Of a stretch of DNA of 54,960 bases, positions 49,697-54,960 are shown in pieces; position 1 is the stretch's first letter; each line of letters starts with the position of its first letter. The position numbers were made by a program, and so were the translations under genes. Source of the stretch: JBCBJX01 sp038522735 (lineage in GTDB: Bacteria; Pseudomonadota; Alphaproteobacteria; Caulobacterales; Parvularculaceae); NCBI GenBank assembly GCA_038522735.1, contig JBCBJX010000010.1, positions 1 through 54,960 on the forward strand, read 5' to 3'. Below the pieces are notes generated by a model. The model was not told the origin of the DNA, made no database searches, and worked only from the letters and a program-made list of their open reading frames with translations.

Positions 49697-52114
49697 TCAG
49701 GCGGTGTCGATCGCGGGGCGCTGCCGGACGCTTGTCAGAGCGAGCGACAGCGCCGCCTCGAGCCCGGCCTGGGTGATCGGTTTCGCCAGGTGATCGTCGA
49801 AACCGTGCGCCAGATAGGCGCGCACTTCGCTCGCCATCGCGTTCGCAGTCACCGCCACGATGTGGGCGCGGCGTGAGCCGTCGGCGCGATCGAGATCGCG
49901 GATCGCGTGGAGCGCTTCGACGCCGTCCATCACGGGCATCTGGATGTCCATGAGCACGACGTCGAAACCGCGCTCCTTGTACAGTCGAACGGCTTCGGCG
50001 CCGTTTGTCGCGAAGACGCCCGCGACGCCGGCGCGTTTCAGGAAGGCGTCCATGATGATGGTGTTGGTCGGATTATCCTCCGCGACGAGCACCTGAAGGT
50101 TCACACGCGCATCGTCGACGGCCTTGCACACCGACGCCCCGTTCCCCTTCTCCTGAGGCGTGTTCGAAACCCGTAGAGGCAGGACGACCGTGAAGGTCGA
50201 TCCTTCGCCCGGCGCGGTCGCAAGGTCGATCCGCCCGCCCATGGCTTCAACGAGGCCCTTCACGATCGAAAGGCCGAGGCCCGTGCCGCCATGACGGCGC
50301 GTCGTCGAACTGTCCGCTTGCTCGAAGGGGGCGAAAACGCGCTCCGCGGTTTCCGCGGTCATGCCGACGCCCGTATCGGCGATCTCGATCGTTATATCGT
50401 CGCCGCTTGAACGCACACGGATGGTAATATCGCCTTTGGCGCAGAATTTGACGGCGTTCGAGGAGAGGTTGTGCAGCACCTGCGCGAGGCGGTCAGCGTC
50501 GCCGCGCCGGCGCGTCTCAACGCTCTCGTCGAAATCGACAGTCAGACGCACGCTGTTCTCGCGGGCCTTCAGCAAGTGCACGGCCGCGACGCGCTCGACG
50601 GTCTCTTTCAGGTCGAAATCCGCGTCTTCAATCGAGAACTTGCCCGCCTCAATCTTCGAAAGATCGAGAACATCGTTCAGCACCGTGAGGAGGCCGGCGC
50701 CCGAGCTGCTGATAATGTCTGTGAAACCGCTCATCTCCGGCGTCAGGCTCATGTCCTTCAGGATATCCGCCGCTCCCAGAATACCATTGAGGGGGGTGCG
50801 GATCTCATGGCTCATCGTCGCGAGGAAAGCGGATTTCGCGCGGTTGGCCTCCTTGGATTTTTCCAGCGCGCTGGAGAGCGCGCTGTTGAGGGCTCGGGCG
50901 TCGTCCGCCAGTAACTGCAGGCCGAGGAGTTGCGCTGCCGACGCTGTGAAGTTTGCTTCATCCGTCGTCCACTCGCGCGACCCGCCGACCTGCTCGCAGG
51001 AAATGACGCCGTGCGCCTGAGACTGTCCGCGCACTGGCGCATCGAGCACGGACCGGATGTCGAGCGGGCGAAGGTAGCTTTCCGCCATGCAGGCGGTCGC
51101 CGGATGATTGACCGCGTCGGATGCGACAATCACCCGCGCTGATTTCAGCTCTTTAAAGTACTCCGGGTACTCTGGAACTGCGATGCGGGCGCCGCTCTCG
51201 AACGCGTCTCCCGCGGCGTCGTAGAGAGAGCTGCATTCCAGAGTATGTCCCTCGTCCTTCATGATCCAAAAGCTGACGCGGCTGGCGGCGAGCGTTTCGG
51301 CGACGGTTTTCGTGACGCGCCGCGCGAAAGTCGCCGGGGCGACGCCGTCGTCGAGGGTTAAGGCGTAGATGTGCTCAAGCGCCGCGTGCATCCGGCGCGT
51401 ATCTTCGAGCGCGGTCTGCAGCCGGGCTTCGCTCGCCTGACGGGCCGCGGCCTCCTGTTCGAGGTCAGACTGGCGCGCTTCCAGCGCCGACCGGCCCTCG
51501 ACAGCGGCGATTTCGTTCGTCAGCGCACGCTTGATCTTCGACCCTGAACGCTGAGCGAGAAGCAGCATCGCGCCGAAGAACATCGTCTCCATGACGGCCG
51601 GGAAGACGACGCCGCCGTCGCGCGCGGCGACATAGTAGAAAATCACGAACAGTGCAGGAATGTTGAACGCCGCGACGAACGACAGGTGGGTCGCGTAAGA
51701 GACGGCGACGCCGGCGCACATTCCCGCGGTGAAAAGGATCGTCGTGACCTCCGAGGCCGGAGAAATAGCGTCGGTCGCAAAGAGAAGCGGCGCCGCCCAG
51801 ACGCCGCCGGCGATCGCGGTAAAGACGAGGAGCGAGCCCAGCGCAGCCGGCCCGTAGGATCGACCGGTCTTTTTCCTGTGGAGAGCGATCCCGGCCCGGG
51901 CGATGGAGACCGCAACGACGGTCGCGTACCACGAAACGGCGACGACGAGGCTGACTTCGGCGGCGAAAACGACGGCTGCGGCCGGCGCGACGGCTCCGCC
52001 GACGACGACGGACGTGATCAGTGCGTCCGAGAGCAGCGCATCCCGCCGCGACTGGTAAAGCGCGGCCCAGTCGGATGTCCGGCCGTCGATCTGTGGGGCG
52101 GGAGCGGTCGTCAC
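49697..52114 (-). CDS. Membrane-bound GAF-domain hybrid sensor histidine kinase
   Basis: The GTG at 52114 has GGAGGA eight bases upstream and gives 805 residues; a longer frame begins inside the ppc end but lacks this site. Order: N-terminal membrane region with about six helices (about 20-195), a coiled coil (about 200-265), a GAF-like domain (about 270-420), HisKA with TMSHEIRTPLNGILGAA (His436), ATPase boxes (NLSSNAVKFC, DTGVGMT, GTGLGLSIVKGL) and a C-terminal receiver with VLMDIQMPVMDG (Asp723). No HPt or regulator gene is adjacent. What it senses cannot be told. Confidence 0.92.
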   Translation of the reverse strand: MTTAPAPQIDGRTSDWAALYQSRRDALLSDALITSVVVGGAVAPAAAVVFAAEVSLVVAVSWYATVVAVSIARAGIALHRKKTGRSYGPAALGSLLVFTAIAGGVWAAPLLFATDAISPASEVTTILFTAGMCAGVAVSYATHLSFVAAFNIPALFVIFYYVAARDGGVVFPAVMETMFFGAMLLLAQRSGSKIKRALTNEIAAVEGRSALEARQSDLEQEAAARQASEARLQTALEDTRRMHAALEHIYALTLDDGVAPATFARRVTKTVAETLAASRVSFWIMKDEGHTLECSSLYDAAGDAFESGARIAVPEYPEYFKELKSARVIVASDAVNHPATACMAESYLRPLDIRSVLDAPVRGQSQAHGVISCEQVGGSREWTTDEANFTASAAQLLGLQLLADDARALNSALSSALEKSKEANRAKSAFLATMSHEIRTPLNGILGAADILKDMSLTPEMSGFTDIISSSGAGLLTVLNDVLDLSKIEAGKFSIEDADFDLKETVERVAAVHLLKARENSVRLTVDFDESVETRRRGDADRLAQVLHNLSSNAVKFCAKGDITIRVRSSGDDITIEIADTGVGMTAETAERVFAPFEQADSSTTRRHGGTGLGLSIVKGLVEAMGGRIDLATAPGEGSTFTVVLPLRVSNTPQEKGNGASVCKAVDDARVNLQVLVAEDNPTNTIIMDAFLKRAGVAGVFATNGAEAVRLYKERGFDVVLMDIQMPVMDGVEALHAIRDLDRADGSRRAHIVAVTANAMASEVRAYLAHGFDDHLAKPITQAGLEAALSLALTSVRQRPAIDTA

Positions 52115-52205
52115 GCACGGTCCTCCGGCGCGCTGCGCCGCGCGCGACCGGTCGATTGAACCGTCCCGCCCTTTGGATTTGGTTAAACGTTTCGGGTGTG
52201 AGCCG

Positions 52206-54960
52206 TCAGCCGAACGCCCCGTACGCGTGGCTGACGGCGAGGGTGATGTCGTCGAGGAGATCGGCGACCTCGCGCAGGGGGGCGATGATCTTCGCATGCA
52301 CCGCCTTGTAGCCGTGGGGCCCCGCGTCCTCTTCGCCCTGCTCCTGAAGGCCGCCGAGGGCCGCGATGTCTCGGGCGCGGTCGGGAAAGACGTCCGTCAG
52401 GAGGTTCGCGATCTCGCGGAACTGCAGGGCGAAGGCGCGCTCGAAGAGATCCTCGCGGCTCATATCATGGCGCCGCGAGAAGGGCGGCGTTCGGGCGACG
52501 ATCATCAACCCCTGCATGACGAGCGCGATCCTGAGGGCGTGGAGGAGGTGGAGATCGACGCGCCCCGCGCGGCGTTCTCCAGGGGTCGGGCCCAAATTAG
52601 CGGCGGCGAGAAGCCGGTCGAACCGGGAAAGATCGTCGCCGAGATGCGCGGCGAGGCGGCCGAGCGCAACGTCCGCGCCGCTCTGTTCGGAGAGCGCCCG
52701 GGAGAGGGCGCGGCCCGCTTCTCCGGCGGCCTCGTCCTTCGACCAGACGGCGAGGGCGAGCCAGAAGCTCGGATCGAAGAGGCTCGCATAGGCGCGCAGC
52801 ACGTTGAGGCTCGACAGCACCCGTCCGCGTACGGCGAGATCGATCGCCGAGCGCAGCCGCGGGCTGCCCGCGATATGCTTCTGGAAACGCTCCGCCTCGG
52901 GGCCTGCAGCCTCGCCGAGACCGCCGCAGACGTTCGCGACGATGCAGAGCTGCTGCAGGATCGCGTTGTTGGGGATCGCGCGTAGCGCGCGGGGCCCTGC
53001 GACCTTGCCGCCCTGACGCTTCGTCTTGCGCGAGCCTGTCGTGTAAAGAAGGTTCGGACCGAACGCCGACAGCGCAACGCGATAGCCTTCGTTCTCGAAC
53101 AATTCCTCCTGCCAGCGCTTCAGCGCCCGGTAGACGTCCCAGGAATAATTGATGTCGGCGTAGTAGAGATCGCCTGTTTCCGGACGCGGCTGCCGCCAGG
53201 CGTTCATGGCGAGATGGAGCATGGAGGAGAGCGCGGTCTCCGGCGTTGAGAAATGGAGATACCCGTCGCCGCCTTGAAAGCTGGTCTCGCGTATGAACGG
53301 GGCCCCCGCCTCTTCGAACTTCTTCATCACCCAGGGCGTCGTCGTGTGGTTCAGGCGCTCCATAAACGACGCAGGATGGGCGCCGCGGCCCATGGATTCG
53401 CCGTGGGTGTTGAAAACGAGCACTGGCAGTCCTGCAACGCCGCGGCGCTTCAGCTCTCGCGCCGTCAGCACCTGCAAGCGCTCCGCGGAAAGTGCGGCTG
53501 CGACCTGGCCCATAAACCGTCCGCTATCGGAATAGCCGAGCTGGATCGAGATGCGTCCTCGCTCGCGCACCTGGAGCATGTATTCCGGCTCGTCGAAGAG
53601 CTGCTCCATGAACCGCCCGCCGCGCTCCAGCGCCTCCGGCGTCTCGAAGAGCGGAGAGATGTCGACCCGGTTCGCGACGCCGAAGCGGCGGGCGAGATAG
53701 ATCGCGCCCATGATCGTCGCTGGCCGTTCGATCTCGGCGATCAGGAAGCGGATCGGCGCGTCGGCGTCGATGTGCTTGACGATCTGCTTGCAGAGCATGA
53801 ACTGGCGGCGGGCGGTCATCTGCTCCAGGAAGAGCGAGCCGAAATTGACCGGGATCTCCGGCGTCGAGCGCGCCTCGTCGGCGGCTTTGGCGAGGGCGAC
53901 GCGCCCGAAATTTTCCGGGTCGTCGTCGACGCCGAGTTCGTCGGAAAGCGCAGAGCGCACCTGGGCGGCGTTGACGCGCAGGTGGGTGAGCGCCGTTCCG
54001 AGGCCGACGGTCTCCATCTCGGCGCGGACGAGCATCAGGCTCTTCGCCTTCTCCGCATCCGCTTCCGCCGCGATAAGAGCGTCGAGCTCTGCGACCGCAG
54101 GCGCGAGGGAGACGAGCCGGTCGGCGTTCGCGCCGGTCAGCAGGTTCGCGGCTTTGACGACCGTGTCCGGGTCAAGGAGGTCGCCGGAGAACGCGTTCGC
54201 TTCGGCCTCCGTCGCCGCAGCGGCTTTGGACAGGCGCGCGGCGAGGTCCGGCGCGCCGGCGAGACTCAGGGCGTAGCGCCGGAGCTGGCTTGCTTTCTCC
54301 CGCAGACGGAGGGCGATTGACGCGCTCCAGTGGATGTCCGTCCGCCCGTCGAGATCGTAGCCGACCCAGCTTGCAATCGAGGCGATGCGCGGGCGGAGGG
54401 CTTTCCACTGATCGGGGAACCGCTCCGCCGCGATGGCGAGAGCGTCGCCGCGCAGGGCTGAAACTGCATCCTGCGCGCGGAGGATCGCCTCCTGCGCCGC
54501 TGCATGCTCCGTTGCGAGATCGATCCCGCCGCGCGGCGCCTGCAGGGCGTCGTTGGAAACGTTCAGATCGCCGCCGGCGAGCGCGTCGGCGAAGGCGGCG
54601 TAGCCGTCAGGGCGCATGGAGAAGGTGGGGTGCGCCGTGAACACCGCGCCCGTCGGCTGCGCTTCGACGAGGTCGCGAAAGGCGTCGAACCCCTCATCCG
54701 TCGCCGCCTCCAGCGCCGTCCTCGCCGTCTTGCGCCGCGCGTCCAGCTCCGACAGGGCGTGATACTCGCGAAAGCGGTCGATCCGGTCTTGCAGCGCCGA
54801 GCGGCCGAGGGCGGCGACGATGGCGCCGGCGTCGGCGCGGCTCATATTCTCCGCCTGCAGCGCTTCTGAAAAATGGAGGGCGAGGCGGCGCACGGAGTTC
54901 GTCTGCGGATCGCGGACGACTTCCGCGGCGGCGCTTTGAAGGACCTCGCGGGCCTCCGCA
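52206..54960 (-). CDS. Phosphoenolpyruvate carboxylase homologue, diverged (5' end outside window)
   Basis: The frame is open to the right edge, so the N-terminus is missing; about 917 residues are visible. PEPC family blocks are present: FTAHPTFSMRP (the His of TAHPT kept), WVGYDLDGRTDIHWS in place of GGDRDGNP, LGYSDSGRFMG in place of GYSDSAKDAG, and SRKTKRQ..ALRAIPNNAI matching the SRP..LRAIPW region. The catalytic loop FHGRGGSIGRGG is replaced by FNTHGESMGRGA, and the QNTG C-terminus is absent (it ends YGAFG). It is a PEPC homologue; whether it carboxylates PEP is unclear. Anaplerotic oxaloacetate supply would be the canonical role. Confidence 0.78.
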   Translation of the reverse strand, partial: AEAREVLQSAAAEVVRDPQTNSVRRLALHFSEALQAENMSRADAGAIVAALGRSALQDRIDRFREYHALSELDARRKTARTALEAATDEGFDAFRDLVEAQPTGAVFTAHPTFSMRPDGYAAFADALAGGDLNVSNDALQAPRGGIDLATEHAAAQEAILRAQDAVSALRGDALAIAAERFPDQWKALRPRIASIASWVGYDLDGRTDIHWSASIALRLREKASQLRRYALSLAGAPDLAARLSKAAAATEAEANAFSGDLLDPDTVVKAANLLTGANADRLVSLAPAVAELDALIAAEADAEKAKSLMLVRAEMETVGLGTALTHLRVNAAQVRSALSDELGVDDDPENFGRVALAKAADEARSTPEIPVNFGSLFLEQMTARRQFMLCKQIVKHIDADAPIRFLIAEIERPATIMGAIYLARRFGVANRVDISPLFETPEALERGGRFMEQLFDEPEYMLQVRERGRISIQLGYSDSGRFMGQVAAALSAERLQVLTARELKRRGVAGLPVLVFNTHGESMGRGAHPASFMERLNHTTTPWVMKKFEEAGAPFIRETSFQGGDGYLHFSTPETALSSMLHLAMNAWRQPRPETGDLYYADINYSWDVYRALKRWQEELFENEGYRVALSAFGPNLLYTTGSRKTKRQGGKVAGPRALRAIPNNAILQQLCIVANVCGGLGEAAGPEAERFQKHIAGSPRLRSAIDLAVRGRVLSSLNVLRAYASLFDPSFWLALAVWSKDEAAGEAGRALSRALSEQSGADVALGRLAAHLGDDLSRFDRLLAAANLGPTPGERRAGRVDLHLLHALRIALVMQGLMIVARTPPFSRRHDMSREDLFERAFALQFREIANLLTDVFPDRARDIAALGGLQEQGEEDAGPHGYKAVHAKIIAPLREVADLLDDITLAVSHAYGAFG

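Noticed and set aside
48442..49776. A 444-codon plus-strand frame opposite the TPR gene
   Set aside because: It is a shadow of an organised TPR protein. It is arginine-rich and spans two genes' ends without a ribosome site.
53253..54320. A 355-codon plus-strand frame opposite the PEP carboxylase homologue
   Set aside because: The PEP carboxylase frame has family motifs throughout. The opposite frame has none and is arginine/leucine/glutamate-rich.

Overview
The window is a 55 kb piece of GC-rich, tightly packed chromosome from a Gram-negative bacterium, most likely an alphaproteobacterium. Three things suggest this. The order FYDLN-acid protein / aroA / cmk / rpsA is typical of that class. 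A DUF2794 gene and a TIGR02300-type gene are present. A dnaA-dnaN-recF-gyrB block follows rpsT. I cannot fix the genus. A marine or heterotrophic lineage related to Parvularculales or Caulobacterales would fit, but that is inference. I see no insertion sequences, phage genes, CRISPR arrays or rRNA genes. One tRNA gene, Ala(GGC), is present.

Layout. 1-6.9 kb: the tail of a probable anti-sigma-like gene, a small Spy/heavy-metal-sensor-like protein, a complete tripartite RND efflux operon (adaptor, pump, outer-membrane factor) and a small lipoprotein. 7.2-17.5 kb: an acetate module with a DcaP-like porin divergent from acs, a LuxR-type response regulator after acs, a convergent SSS-domain hybrid histidine kinase (CrbS/MxtR/CbrA-like) and a two-subunit sodium:solute symporter (DUF4212 plus VC_2705 type). 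17.7-27.5 kb: a TonB-dependent receptor divergent from a GntP-family permease, a lipoprotein-type 3-hydroxybutyrate oligomer hydrolase, a second SSS-domain hybrid kinase and a second convergent LuxR-type regulator. The two kinase/regulator pairs are arranged as mirror images around the uptake genes.

27.6-30.8 kb: a tyrosine/homogentisate catabolic operon (hppD, a VOC metalloenzyme, a fumarylacetoacetase-family hydrolase) with a divergent MarR regulator. 30.9-37.2 kb: tRNA-Ala, the FYDLN-acid protein, aroA, cmk, rpsA, mutM and rpsT. 37.7-44.0 kb: dnaA, dnaN, recF and gyrB, followed by an inverted REP-like doublet. 44.1-54.96 kb: a DHA2-type drug exporter, bioB, an AEC transporter, a DUF2794 protein, a TTC38-like TPR protein, a GAF/hybrid histidine kinase and a diverged phosphoenolpyruvate carboxylase homologue that runs off the right edge.

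The most distinctive stretch is 8.5-27.5 kb. It reads as one locus for sensing and using acetate and 3-hydroxybutyrate (the polyhydroxybutyrate breakdown product). It has outer-membrane entry, a surface or periplasmic hydrolase, inner-membrane carriers, activation by Acs and two duplicated transporter-like sensor kinases with partner regulators. Gene functions are read from motifs and family resemblance. The regulatory wiring is inferred.
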